The position numbers and the translations under genes are program-made. Below are positions 8,941 to 17,107 of a stretch of 46,485 nt of DNA, piece by piece. Positions within the stretch are counted from its first letter, which is position 1; each line of letters starts with the position of its first letter. The notes beneath the pieces were generated by a model that saw only the letters and a program-made list of their open reading frames with translations, was not told where the DNA came from and ran no database searches. Source of the DNA: Flavobacteriaceae bacterium (lineage in GTDB: Bacteria > Bacteroidota > Bacteroidia > Flavobacteriales > Flavobacteriaceae); the NCBI GenBank assembly GCA_029248185.1, contig JAQWJV010000042.1, positions 1 to 46,485 of the forward strand. Direction: 5' to 3'.

Positions 8941-10782
8941 TCAATTTGAAGGCAACGAAAGTACTTTTAATATCTTACCAAACAATTCATTGTTCTCATA
9001 AACTCCCTGAAATTCTTGAGATCTTGGGCCGTAAGCAAAAACAGGAACCATTGCTCCTGTATGATCATGAGTTGTAAAATCCCCTTCTATTGTTTTGGTT
9101 TTGATATCTCCTTGAAGAATACTAAAACCTGACGTTTCATGATCCGCAGTAATAACCACTAAGGTGTTTTCTGTTTGATCTGCAAACCGAATCGCCTCGG
9201 TTATTGCTTTATCAAAATCAATCCCTTCAGATATGATTCCAGCAACATCATTTGAATGCCCGAAGCTGTCAATTTGAGCAGCTTCAACCACAAGGAAAAA
9301 AGGAGACCCTTTTCTCTCCAAAAATTGTAAACCATTTTTCGTTGCCTCTGACAATACGTCTCCTCGTCCATCTAATATACTTGAAACAGAACCTTTTGAT
9401 ATGAAACATCCCACTTTGTCTTTTCTACTTTTACCTATTTGATTTATATCCTCAAGAATTGAAAAGTGCTTGTCAATTTCTTTATCTCTAAAATCTTTGG
9501 AACCTCCTCCAATAAATAATGAAAATTTACTTTTTAATAAATCATCAGTAATACGATCCGATTGGGATCTGTCCGCTTGGTGAGCATAGAACGAGGCTGG
9601 AGTTGCTCCTGTAATTTTATCAGTGGTAATACACCCAGATAAAAAACCATACTTGTCGAGAAACTCAGTGATATTAATGAGATCATTATTTGAGCTGTCT
9701 ACCCCTATCGCTCTATTTTTTGTTTTCACTCCTGTGGAAATAGCTGTTCCAGCTGCTGCAGAATCGGTCGTAAAATCATCCGCAGATTGTGTCTTAATGA
9801 GGCCAATACTTTTGAGCTGTGTCAGTGTTAATTTTCCACCATTAGCAAGAACAGCAGAAGAAATTTGATTTAAACCATTTCCATCACCAATTAATAAAAT
9901 AATATTTTTAATGGGAGTGAGCGTTTGGTCTGATTTAAATGTTGGCGTATACACTGAAGTTATTTGTTTATTTCTATAAACACGACTACTTAATGTTTCT
10001 AAATAAGCTCTAGATTTACTGGGCATGTCCGTATTAATAAAATCAACACCAAGGTCACTAAACACATTCCAAGCCTTTTTAGAATCTGGAGTTCCCCAAA
10101 ATCGAAAGGGTTTGTTGTAGCTATGAGCTTTTTTTATGGTAGAAGTGACTTTTTTATAATCCGCATCGGTCAATCGTCCTTTTCCATTCCATTCAGAAAA
10201 CCTTTTAAAGTCAAGACTGATTAAGGCAATTTTGTCCCAGATTTTAGGGTTTTGAATTGGTGCTAAACTCTGATAATCAAAATTTATATAATTGGGATAG
10301 TTTAACTGTTTGCTTAAACTAGGCTGATTTCCAGAAATCACAATTGAAATACGATCGCTATTTATTAGATTAGGATATCGCTCAAGGGTTGCCATTAAAA
10401 TGTTTAAAGTCGGTTCGGCCGCTGTTTTCACATCCACAAGAAGCTGAATTGTATCCTGGTCTCCCAGTTCTAAGGTGAGCATCTGTTGCATTGGCTTTAG
10501 GTATAGATTTTCAATGGTTCTATCCTTTGAAATTTCTTTTTTGTGATGCGCTACAAACAGGGTGTCATTTTCTAAAAAAACATCTACTTCTATTGAATTG
10601 AGACCGTTACTAAAAGCATTCCAAAAAGGTACCTTCTGAAAGTAATCGTTATGAGAATGAATTTGAATCGATCGAGCCTTATTCTGAGCCCTACAGAACT
10701 GGGCCAAAATAATGATCAGAAAGATGAAAATCTTTGTGTTAGAGTATTTGGTTTTAATTTTCACATATAAACGTTTAATCAC
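8941..10782 (-). CDS. Secreted fusion: GDPD/PI-PLC-like domain plus alkaline phosphatase
   Basis: A 613-residue exported protein with two enzyme domains. After a hydrophobic signal segment (about 17-32), residues 40-262 form a glycerophosphodiesterase/PLC-like TIM barrel of the AIM6-like branch: HSHNDY (42-47), E65/D67, and H79-H80. Residues 290-613 are a PhoA-type alkaline phosphatase: metal-binding D300 in LLIGDG, nucleophile S341 in TDSAAAG, T394 in TGATPAS (Gly392 replaces E. coli Asp153), E500, D505/H509, D547-H548 and H574. Known chemistry suggests the first domain could split a phosphodiester and the second remove the remaining phosphate. That coupling is inference. The start is GTG at 10782; GTG at 10764 is equally possible. 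Confidence 0.88.
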   Translation of the reverse strand: MIKRLYVKIKTKYSNTKIFIFLIIILAQFCRAQNKARSIQIHSHNDYFQKVPFWNAFSNGLNSIEVDVFLENDTLFVAHHKKEISKDRTIENLYLKPMQQMLTLELGDQDTIQLLVDVKTAAEPTLNILMATLERYPNLINSDRISIVISGNQPSLSKQLNYPNYINFDYQSLAPIQNPKIWDKIALISLDFKRFSEWNGKGRLTDADYKKVTSTIKKAHSYNKPFRFWGTPDSKKAWNVFSDLGVDFINTDMPSKSRAYLETLSSRVYRNKQITSVYTPTFKSDQTLTPIKNIILLIGDGNGLNQISSAVLANGGKLTLTQLKSIGLIKTQSADDFTTDSAAAGTAISTGVKTKNRAIGVDSSNNDLINITEFLDKYGFLSGCITTDKITGATPASFYAHQADRSQSDRITDDLLKSKFSLFIGGGSKDFRDKEIDKHFSILEDINQIGKSRKDKVGCFISKGSVSSILDGRGDVLSEATKNGLQFLERKGSPFFLVVEAAQIDSFGHSNDVAGIISEGIDFDKAITEAIRFADQTENTLVVITADHETSGFSILQGDIKTKTIEGDFTTHDHTGAMVPVFAYGPRSQEFQGVYENNELFGKILKVLSLPSN

Positions 10783-10810
10783 TGTGTTGAAAACATAAAA
10801 TTATTCACAT

Positions 10811-10841
10811 CAAAGCAACAATTTTTAAAATAAATATCAAA
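10811..10841 (-). promoter_or_regulatory. Promoter of the phosphodiesterase-phosphatase gene
   Basis: On the minus strand TTTG (10841-10838), 19 bases, then TTGCTTTG (10818-10811). This is the spacing of the Bacteroidota -33/-7 promoter, with one mismatch in the -7 box. It lies 28 bases upstream of the GTG at 10782. No phosphate-regulator box is evident by eye. Confidence 0.5.
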
Positions 10842-11052
10842 GGAATTGAACATGAATCCCAGTGCAACCTTCTATTTCGCTTCAGTAGCCCAGTTGCTAA
10901 ATATTTCTTTGTATAATAAACGAGAAGTAATTAGGTTCAATAATTTTGCCTAAAAGACGAGAGAAAACAAAGGTCAAAAGCTATTGTTAATTACTTCCTG
11001 ATGCTTGGTAATAAGTTTCTCAATTCCTTTTTTTAAAATGCTTATAAAAGGT
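10842..11052. other. Divergent intergenic spacer before transketolase
   Basis: AT-rich spacer between the divergent phosphatase and transketolase genes (10783-11075 in all). Apart from the two promoter elements listed separately I see no ORF, RNA gene or strong hairpin. A TAATTTTG match near 10941 on the plus strand could be a second, more distant -7 box, but nothing else supports it. Confidence 0.4.
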
Positions 11053-11060
11053 TACTTTTG
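11053..11060 (+). promoter_or_regulatory. Bacteroidota -7 promoter box for transketolase (TACTTTTG)
   Basis: TACTTTTG matches TAnnTTTG and ends 15 bases before the ATG at 11076. Its last three bases form the in-frame TTG at 11058, which is therefore promoter rather than start codon. Confidence 0.55.
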
Positions 11061-11075
11061 AGTCAAAATTTAATT

Positions 11076-11921
11076 ATGTCAGATATTAAGACACTTGAAA
11101 ATATTAGTCTCCAAGTACGACGAGACATCCTTCGCATGGTTCATAAGGTAAACTCAGGTCACCCGGGGGGATCTCTAGGATGTGTTGAGTTTTTTGTTTC
11201 CCTTTATTTCCATAGCCTGGAAACCAAAATACCCTTTGAAATGAATGGAAATAATGAAGACTTATTCTTTCTTTCAAATGGACATATCTCTCCAGTTTTT
11301 TATAGTGTCTTAGCACGCAAAGGATATTTTCCTGTAGAGGAACTCAACAGTTTTCGTTTAATTGATTCACGATTGCAAGGGCATCCAACGACCCATGAAG
11401 GGTTACCTGGGATTCGTGTAGCATCGGGCTCATTGGGTCAGGGACTTTCCGTTGCGATTGGAGCTGCACAAGCCAAAAAGTTAAATAAAGACCCGCAAAC
11501 GGTTTTTGTTTTAATGGGAGATGGTGAATTGCAAGAAGGTCAAAATTGGGAAGCCTTAATGTATGCTGCTGCTAAAGGGGTCGATAATATTATTGCAACT
11601 GTAGATCTCAATGGAAAACAAATTGACGGAACTACAGATGATGTTTTACATATGGGAGATCTAGCCCAAAAATTCAAAGCCTTTGGCTGGGAGGTGCTAT
11701 CTTTAAAAGAAGGAAATAATATTGAGCAAATTATAGCAACCTTGAGTATCGCAAAATCAAGATTAGGAAAGCAAAAACCTATTGTCATTCTCATGGAAAC
11801 AGAAATGGGGAACGGAGTTGACTTTATGATGCATACCCATGCATGGCATGGAAAAGCCCCCAACGACGAACAATTAGAAAATGCATTAGCACAAAACAAA
11901 GAAACCCTTGGGGACTATTAA
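11076..11921 (+). CDS. Transketolase, N-terminal subunit
   Basis: The thiamine-diphosphate-binding half of a split transketolase, which moves two-carbon ketol units in the pentose phosphate pathway. From the ATG at 11076 it has 281 residues. Visible motifs are HPGGSLG, the substrate-contacting RLQGHPT, the conserved GSLGQGLS, and the TPP motif GDGELQEGQNWEA. The upstream TTG at 11058 sits in the -7 box and is rejected as start. The C-terminal subunit follows after 12 bases, so the two are translated from one message and together match a full transketolase. Confidence 0.95.
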   Translation: MSDIKTLENISLQVRRDILRMVHKVNSGHPGGSLGCVEFFVSLYFHSLETKIPFEMNGNNEDLFFLSNGHISPVFYSVLARKGYFPVEELNSFRLIDSRLQGHPTTHEGLPGIRVASGSLGQGLSVAIGAAQAKKLNKDPQTVFVLMGDGELQEGQNWEALMYAAAKGVDNIIATVDLNGKQIDGTTDDVLHMGDLAQKFKAFGWEVLSLKEGNNIEQIIATLSIAKSRLGKQKPIVILMETEMGNGVDFMMHTHAWHGKAPNDEQLENALAQNKETLGDY

Positions 11922-11933
11922 AAAATTTATACA

Positions 11934-12887
11934 ATGATACACTATACAAACCAAGGAAGTAACGATACTCGTTCAGGATTTGGAGATGGCTTAACCGAAT
12001 TAGGAAGAACCAATCCCAAGGTAGTTGCACTATGTGCTGACCTAATTGGCTCTTTAAAAATGCAAGATTTTATAGATGAGAATCCCGAGCGCTTCTTTCA
12101 AATTGGAATTGCAGAAGCAAATATGATGGGGATAGCTGCAGGATTAACCATTGGGGGTAAAATTCCCTTTACGGGGACATTTGCCAATTTTTCTACAGGA
12201 AGAGTCTATGATCAAATACGTCAATCCATCGCCTATTCTGGGAAAAATGTTAAAATCTGTGCTTCTCATGCAGGTGTTACTCTCGGAGAGGATGGTGCTA
12301 CACACCAAATTCTTGAAGATATTGGAATGATGAAAATGCTTCCTGGAATGACTGTAATCAACACTTGTGATTACAACCAAACTAAAGCAGCTACCCTTGC
12401 CATTGCTGATTTTGATGGCCCTGTGTATCTTCGCTTTGGGCGTCCAAAGGTTGCAAATTTCACCACACCAGCCTTAGGGTTTGAAATTGGAAAAGGAATA
12501 TTATTGAATCCAGGTAATGATGTTACGATAGTGGCAACGGGACATTTAGTTTGGGAAGCACTTCAAGCTGCTGAGGAACTTGAAAAACAAGGGATTAGTG
12601 CTGAAGTAATCAATATACATACGATCAAACCACTGGATGAAGAAATTATTTTAAATTCTGTCAAAAAAACAGGATGTCTTGTAAGTGCTGAAGAGCATAA
12701 CTATCTTGGAGGAATGGGTGAAAGTATTTCCGGACTTTTGGGACTTAAACACCCTTGCCCCATGGAAATGGTTGCAACTCAAGATACATTTGGAGAATCT
12801 GGAACCCCTGCACAGTTAATGACTAAATACGGGCTAGACAAAAATGCAATAATCGGTAAAGTAAAACATGTAATCAAGCGTAAATAA
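11934..12887 (+). CDS. Transketolase, C-terminal subunit
   Basis: The pyrimidine-binding and C-terminal domains of the split transketolase, 317 residues. The segments RSGFGDGLTELG, FFQIGIAEANMMGIAAGL and HAGVTLGEDGATHQ carry the expected Glu and His residues, and VTIVATGHLVWEALQAAEELEKQGISAEVINIHTIKPLD, broken here only for description, is the C-terminal regulatory fold. It starts 12 bases after the N-terminal subunit and is followed 8 bases later by a small barrel protein, so three genes may be cotranscribed. Confidence 0.95.
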   Translation: MIHYTNQGSNDTRSGFGDGLTELGRTNPKVVALCADLIGSLKMQDFIDENPERFFQIGIAEANMMGIAAGLTIGGKIPFTGTFANFSTGRVYDQIRQSIAYSGKNVKICASHAGVTLGEDGATHQILEDIGMMKMLPGMTVINTCDYNQTKAATLAIADFDGPVYLRFGRPKVANFTTPALGFEIGKGILLNPGNDVTIVATGHLVWEALQAAEELEKQGISAEVINIHTIKPLDEEIILNSVKKTGCLVSAEEHNYLGGMGESISGLLGLKHPCPMEMVATQDTFGESGTPAQLMTKYGLDKNAIIGKVKHVIKRK

Positions 12888-12895
12888 ACTTTTCT

Positions 12896-13492
12896 ATGTC
12901 TTTTAAAAACTATTTTATTTTTTGCTTCTTTCTATTGAGCACGACTCTTCATGCTCAACTTGAATATGGAGTAAAAGTTGGAGCTATATTAAATGCTTCG
13001 GGATCTATCACCAATGCTCCCTCTGATTTTTCAAGTATTGAAAGTGCCAAAGAAAGCCTATCTGGATATTATTTAGGCGGTTTCATAGAAATTGATCTTC
13101 CCCTTATTTACCTTCGTCCAGAACTTCAATTTTCATCATTAAATACGGATGTCGAAAACTTGAGTCTCTCTCAAACTCGCATTGAAGCACCTATTTCAAT
13201 TGGACTTAATGTCCTTCCTCTCATAAGTGTTTTTGCTGGGCCCAGCCTGCGTTATGAATCAAAACCAAAGATTGAAAACATTAGTTTGAGTGAGCTAGAA
13301 TCCGCTACATCTATTGGCGTTCATTTTGGAACCCGTTTGCATTTAGGTCCATTAAGTATAGGAATACGTTATGACCGAGGCTTAAAAGCAAATGAAACTT
13401 CACTTCTTGAAAACAAAGGAATCCCTATTTCTGGTAACATTGATACCCGAGTAAATCAATGGAGTTTAGGGCTGGCTTATAAGTTGAATTAG
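12896..13492 (+). CDS. Small outer-membrane beta-barrel protein (PorT-like)
   Basis: A 198-residue protein with a clear signal peptide ending in LHAQ (about residue 21). The rest alternates hydrophobic and polar residues with aromatic girdles (for example YYLGGFIEIDLPLIYLRPELQF, GVHFGTRLHLGPLSIGIRYDRG) and ends in LGLAYKLN, typical of an eight-stranded OMP barrel. No enzymatic motif is visible and the function is unknown. The 3' end overlaps the convergent FKBP gene by four bases. Confidence 0.72.
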   Translation: MSFKNYFIFCFFLLSTTLHAQLEYGVKVGAILNASGSITNAPSDFSSIESAKESLSGYYLGGFIEIDLPLIYLRPELQFSSLNTDVENLSLSQTRIEAPISIGLNVLPLISVFAGPSLRYESKPKIENISLSELESATSIGVHFGTRLHLGPLSIGIRYDRGLKANETSLLENKGIPISGNIDTRVNQWSLGLAYKLN

Positions 13493-14253
13493 TTGCTGTC
13501 CAAATAATCTGCAATTCCGTCCCCATCTGTATCATCGGGAACGCCATCACCGTCATTATCAAATTCTTCTGAGCTCGGAATCCCGTCTCCATCATGATCT
13601 GTTGGGTTAATGGTATACAAATTGATTTTGAAAATCAGCGGAGAATACGCTGGAATCACCCCCGTAGCATTGCTGAAATAACCTAATCCTGATGGGAAAA
13701 ATATTGCTCCTTGTCCAAAGTCTTGAAAAGTAACCGTATTGTCCTCATTCACTTCGAAAGTTCCTGCCTTTAAACTAGGTATGCCTTCTCTAAAGCCTCT
13801 TACAAGAGAAGTTAAATCAAACCAGACCGGGTTTGCATTACCGTCAAAAACGGTTCCATCTAGCAATAAACCCTCATAGGCCTGATAGGTAGAGTCTACT
13901 GAAGAAGGGCTCTTGCCAATACCTTCTCTGGCAACTAAATAATAAAGGTTATGATCTATCAAATCTCCAGCTGAAGTTTTAACTCGTAAGGTCTTCTTTG
14001 TAACTTGAGACAGCAAGGAAGTTTTAGAGGAATTATCACCACTTATGGTATCAAAAATGATTTTAGGATTAAGGGTTTGATCTTCAAAATCCTCGTAATT
14101 GTAAAAATGGGTTGACAAAAAATCTTCCAGCAATTGGTCATCCGCTATTGACTGTTCACTGACATCTCGCAGGGGTTCAACTTCCTCCTCGTCTTTTTTA
14201 CAAGAGAAAAGCAATAAAAAGGATAGGATTGTAAAACTTAGAATTTTTTTCAA
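13489..14253 (-). CDS. FKBP-type peptidyl-prolyl isomerase lipoprotein with C-terminal calcium-binding-like tail
   Basis: A 254-residue lipoprotein with lipobox Cys18 (LLLFSC). Residues about 105-210 are an FKBP isomerase domain: YEGLLLDGTVFD, the FREGIPSLKAGT helix and the AIFFPSGLGYF flap. Such proteins aid folding of exported proteins. The last 38 residues are rich in DxDGDGxxD repeats, resembling thrombospondin-type-3 calcium-binding repeats. The start is TTG at 14253, the only start that keeps the signal MKKILSFTILSFLLLFSC. A near-consensus -7 box (TATCTTGC) lies upstream. It is divergent from the S4 gene. Confidence 0.88.
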   Translation of the reverse strand: MKKILSFTILSFLLLFSCKKDEEEVEPLRDVSEQSIADDQLLEDFLSTHFYNYEDFEDQTLNPKIIFDTISGDNSSKTSLLSQVTKKTLRVKTSAGDLIDHNLYYLVAREGIGKSPSSVDSTYQAYEGLLLDGTVFDGNANPVWFDLTSLVRGFREGIPSLKAGTFEVNEDNTVTFQDFGQGAIFFPSGLGYFSNATGVIPAYSPLIFKINLYTINPTDHDGDGIPSSEEFDNDGDGVPDDTDGDGIADYLDSN

Positions 14254-14294
14254 GAATACTTTTTTTAATATGTCCGCAAGATACGATTTTACTT

Positions 14295-14302
14295 TATTTT
14301 TG
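14295..14302 (+). promoter_or_regulatory. -7 promoter box for the S4 protein gene (TATTTTTG)
   Basis: TATTTTTG followed by C is an exact TAnnTTTG match, 25 bases upstream of the ATG at 14328. No clear -33 element is seen. Confidence 0.5.
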
Positions 14303-14327
14303 CTCTATCAGTTAACGAAGTTTTAAT

Positions 14328-14720
14328 ATGCGTATTGATCAATACCTGTGGTGCATCCGTCTTTTTAAATCTAGAAATTTAGCTAGCACAATCTGTAAAA
14401 AAGGACAGGTAAAAGTAAATGGACAAAAAGTGAAACCTTCTAGAGAAGTTTTGCCGCTGGATCGAATTGAAATTAGAAAGGATCAGTTATGGAGAACTTT
14501 CGAAATATTGGACATCCCAAAAAGTAGAATGGGTGCCAAACTTGTCGCGCTTTATGTTATTGAAAAAACAGACCCCTCTGTTTTTGAACACCAAGAGCTT
14601 CAAAATTTATCAAGTACTTTTCAAAGAGAAGAGGGAAGCGGAAGGCCAACCAAGAAAGACCGTCGTGATCTCGATGAACTTGGAGCTGAAAAAATCAATG
14701 AAGAAAAAGAAGATTTGTAA
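14328..14720 (+). CDS. S4-domain RNA-binding protein, Hsp15-like
   Basis: A 130-residue protein starting MRIDQYLWCIRLFKSRNLAS, the typical start of Hsp15 (HslR) proteins, which bind stalled 50S subunits carrying nascent tRNA. The S4 fold covers about residues 1-65, including GQVKVNGQKVKPSREV, and a charged tail follows. It runs 13 bases before the phosphoribosyltransferase start, suggesting one transcript. Confidence 0.87.
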   Translation: MRIDQYLWCIRLFKSRNLASTICKKGQVKVNGQKVKPSREVLPLDRIEIRKDQLWRTFEILDIPKSRMGAKLVALYVIEKTDPSVFEHQELQNLSSTFQREEGSGRPTKKDRRDLDELGAEKINEEKEDL

Positions 14721-14733
14721 CTTCACAACAAAT

Positions 14734-15243
14734 ATGAGTGTAATGACATCAGGAAATAAAATAAAATCATCTTTGGATATCAAATCAAGTATCAAGCGTA
14801 TCGCCTATCAGGTATACGAGAACAATGTTGATGAATCTAGTTTAGTTATTGCAGGAATTGGAAAAAGGGGAACCAAACTTGCTGTTTTATTGGGAGATAT
14901 ATTACAAACAATTAGCGCTTTAAACTTAATCTTTGTTACGCTCGAAATGGACAAAAGCAACCCCAGAGATACTGTAAAAAGTTCCCAACCACTTGAAGAA
15001 TTCAGAGAGCATTCCATAGTTATCGTGGACGACGTTTTAAATACTGGGAGTACTTTAATTTACGCAGTAAATTATTTTCTTCAAATACCCGTTAAACAAA
15101 TTAATACCGCCGTAATGGTAAATCGCAACCATAAAAAATTTCCAATCAAAGCAGATTTTAAAGGTATATCATTGTCTACATCTTTAAATGATCATGTAAG
15201 AGTAGTCCTTGAAGGAGATGAAAGTGGAATTTATTTAAGTTAA
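14734..15243 (+). CDS. PyrR-like phosphoribosyltransferase-domain protein
   Basis: From the ATG at 14734 the protein has 169 residues of the type I phosphoribosyltransferase fold. The PRPP-binding loop IVIVDDVLNTGST is at about 95-107, with a GIGKRGTKLA segment early and a hood region between. Overall length and loop resemble PyrR, which regulates pyrimidine genes and has uracil phosphoribosyltransferase activity, but no pyrimidine genes are nearby. An in-frame start at 14467 lies within the S4 gene and is rejected. Its 3' end overlaps convergent aroK by nine bases. Confidence 0.78.
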   Translation: MSVMTSGNKIKSSLDIKSSIKRIAYQVYENNVDESSLVIAGIGKRGTKLAVLLGDILQTISALNLIFVTLEMDKSNPRDTVKSSQPLEEFREHSIVIVDDVLNTGSTLIYAVNYFLQIPVKQINTAVMVNRNHKKFPIKADFKGISLSTSLNDHVRVVLEGDESGIYLS

Positions 15244-15765
15244 AATCTTTTTGATTTCAGTAACAACTTCCGCAATTGTTTTGCCATCTGTCCTTACAGA
15301 GTATTGGGCTTGGTTATAAAAAACACTCCGTTCGAATAAATGTTTTCCTACAAACTCTTGAAAAGCCTCCATAGTGTCTAAATACTTCAATAAGGGTCTG
15401 TCAGATGTGGCTTCGAAAAGTCTTCTACTGAGCTCTTTAACACTTGTATTAAGATAAATAGTCATCACACCAGGCAATGAATTCATATAGACCATGGAGT
15501 CATAATAACAAGGAGTTCCTCCTCCAATAGAGAGAATTAAGGGATTCTTGATCTCCAAAACTTCTTCTAAATAATGACGCTCCATCTTTCTAAAATAAAT
15601 TTCCCCTTTAGATTTGAAAATGTCAGGAATATTTGACCTCATTTTATCCTCCATATAATAATCCAAATCCAAATAATCAGATTCCAATTGATCTTTTAAG
15701 AGCGAACCCACAGCACTTTTCCCACTCCCCATATAGCCTAGGAGTATAATTTTATTTATTTCCAT
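15235..15765 (-). CDS. aroK: Shikimate kinase
   Basis: Phosphorylates shikimate at the 3-hydroxyl in the aromatic amino acid pathway. The 176-residue protein has Walker A GYMGSGKS (10-17), the shikimate-binding DLDYYMEDKM stretch, GGGTPCYYD with the GGG loop, and the lid Arg in SDRPLLK. Length and motif order match AroK. It is convergent with the phosphoribosyltransferase gene and divergent from the tRNA cluster. Confidence 0.95.
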   Translation of the reverse strand: MEINKIILLGYMGSGKSAVGSLLKDQLESDYLDLDYYMEDKMRSNIPDIFKSKGEIYFRKMERHYLEEVLEIKNPLILSIGGGTPCYYDSMVYMNSLPGVMTIYLNTSVKELSRRLFEATSDRPLLKYLDTMEAFQEFVGKHLFERSVFYNQAQYSVRTDGKTIAEVVTEIKKILT

Positions 15766-15825
15766 TGTTTTTTAAAACTCCTACAAATTTATAAGAAATC
15801 AAGGGGATAAATTAAGATTTGATAT

Positions 15826-15833
15826 TATATTTG
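15826..15833 (+). promoter_or_regulatory. -7 promoter box for the tRNA cluster (TATATTTG)
   Basis: TATATTTG followed by C, 12 bases before the first tRNA-Lys, an exact match to TAnnTTTGY. Probably drives all three tRNAs. Confidence 0.6.
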
Positions 15834-15844
15834 CAGCCTCAAAA

Positions 15845-15917
15845 GATTCGGTAGCTCAGTTGGTAGAGCATCTCCCTTTTAAGGAGAGGGTCCTGGGTTC
15901 GAGCCCCAGCCGAATCA
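15845..15917 (+). tRNA. tRNA-Lys (UUU), first copy
   Basis: A 73-base cloverleaf: acceptor GATTCGG/CCGAATC, D arm GCTC..GAGC, anticodon stem TCTCC/GGAGA with loop CTTTTAA (anticodon TTT), and T arm CTGGG/CCCAG with loop TTCGAGC. Discriminator A; CCA is not encoded. Confidence 0.97.
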
Positions 15918-15923
15918 CATTAT

Positions 15924-15996
15924 GACTTGGTAGCTCAGTTGGTAGAGCATCTCCCTTTTAAGGAGAGGGTCCTGGGTTCGAGCCCCAGCCAAGTCA
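15924..15996 (+). tRNA. tRNA-Lys (UUU), second copy
   Basis: Separated from the first copy by six bases. Identical to it from position 8 to 65. The acceptor stem is GACTTGG/CCAAGTC, with two paired changes relative to the first copy (positions 3:70 and 5:68), so base pairing is preserved. Confidence 0.97.
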
Positions 15997-16005
15997 CTTT
16001 TCTAA

Positions 16006-16089
16006 GCGCACGTGGCGGAATTGGTAGACGCGCCAGCTTGAGGGGCTGGTGGGAGTATTCCCGTGGAAGTTCGAGTCTTCTCGTGCGCA
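16006..16089 (+). tRNA. tRNA-Leu (GAG)
   Basis: An 84-base tRNA with acceptor GCGCACG/CGTGCGC, anticodon stem CCAGC/GCTGG, loop TTGAGGG (anticodon GAG) and a long variable arm, as in class II leucine tRNAs. Discriminator A, followed by a short T run. Confidence 0.96.
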
Positions 16090-16116
16090 CTTTTTATCAG
16101 GGTTATTTTTTTTAGT

Positions 16117-16124
16117 TATATTTG
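16117..16124 (+). promoter_or_regulatory. -7 promoter box for the CarH-like regulator (TATATTTG)
   Basis: TATATTTG followed by T matches TAnnTTTGY, 28 bases upstream of the ATG at 16153. It could give the regulator its own promoter after the tRNA cluster. Confidence 0.5.
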
Positions 16125-16152
16125 TTTAAGCTTTTAAATGAAAACATAGACG

Positions 16153-17076
16153 ATGAAAAGGATAAAAAGCACCTTCAGTATTAAGAATCTTGAAAACATA
16201 TCGGGTATCAAAGCCCATACCCTTCGTATTTGGGAAAAACGTTACAATCTATTAGAACCTGAAAGGACAGACACCAACATAAGACGTTACAGTCTTGAAA
16301 GTCTTAAAACGCTTTTAAATGTTACACTCCTATACAATCACGGCTTTAAAATTTCTAAAATTGCTAGTTTAAGTAACGACGAAATTCCTGATTTGGTGCG
16401 TAATATTGCTTTGAAATCTAACTCTGAACAAGTTTCTATCAATGCTTTCAAATTGGCAATGATCAACTTTGATTGTGAATTGTTTGATAATAATTATGAT
16501 GAAATACTCAACCACCATAATTTTGAATATGTTTTCATTGATATCTTTATGCCCTTGATGAAAGAGCTTGGGATTTTATGGCAAACAGGTGCCATTTCCC
16601 CTACACACGAACATTTTATAACCAATTTGGTCAAACAAAAAATTCATGTTCAAACAGAGCAATTACAACGCAGCAACACTTATCAAGAGGATCAACCGAT
16701 CTTTGCTTTGTTTTTACCTGAAAATGAAATTCATGAATTGGGAATTTTATACTTGAATTATTTAATTTTATCTAAAGGATATCGAACCATCTTTTTGGGC
16801 CAATCGCTACAAACAAGTAGTTTAGAAACCCTTTTTACTTATAATAGCAAATTTAATTTTGTGACTTACCTTACTGTAGAGCCCAACAAGGATGATATTA
16901 TGCCTTATTTGAATGATTTTCATGAAAAATTGCTGGCTCAAACCAATTCAAAATTAATTATTTTTGGGCCTCAACAACTTGAAATTGATACCGATAATCT
17001 TCCTAACAAGATTGAATTATACAGATCTGTTGAATCTTTTGTGACAAATTATTTCAATCAGAACATATTTGTTTAA
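16153..17076 (+). CDS. MerR-family regulator with CarH-type cobalamin-binding domain
   Basis: A 307-residue protein. Residues 8-75 are a MerR winged helix (SGIKAHTLRIWEKRYNLLEP is the classic start). A four-helix segment follows, with W143, nine residues, then E153-H154: the Wx9EH motif that caps the adenosyl group in CarH. H194 in EIHELG (192-197) fits the ExHxxG cobalamin-ligand motif, and a Rossmann-like fold follows. In CarH proteins adenosylcobalamin keeps a DNA-bound tetramer together in the dark, and light breaks it and derepresses carotenoid genes. Here crtB and crtZ follow directly, which fits that role. Cofactor binding and light response are inferred from these residues and the neighbours. 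Confidence 0.85.
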   Translation: MKRIKSTFSIKNLENISGIKAHTLRIWEKRYNLLEPERTDTNIRRYSLESLKTLLNVTLLYNHGFKISKIASLSNDEIPDLVRNIALKSNSEQVSINAFKLAMINFDCELFDNNYDEILNHHNFEYVFIDIFMPLMKELGILWQTGAISPTHEHFITNLVKQKIHVQTEQLQRSNTYQEDQPIFALFLPENEIHELGILYLNYLILSKGYRTIFLGQSLQTSSLETLFTYNSKFNFVTYLTVEPNKDDIMPYLNDFHEKLLAQTNSKLIIFGPQQLEIDTDNLPNKIELYRSVESFVTNYFNQNIFV

Positions 17077-17107
17077 TAATTTATTTGATTTAGTTCTCTT
17101 TTTTTTA

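Noticed and set aside
14467-14733. N-terminal extension of the phosphoribosyltransferase
   Set aside because: It is the S4 gene read in another frame; the PyrR-like length is met from 14734.
15927-16115. 62-residue ORF on the plus strand across the tRNAs
   Set aside because: It reads through the second tRNA-Lys and the tRNA-Leu; no protein features.
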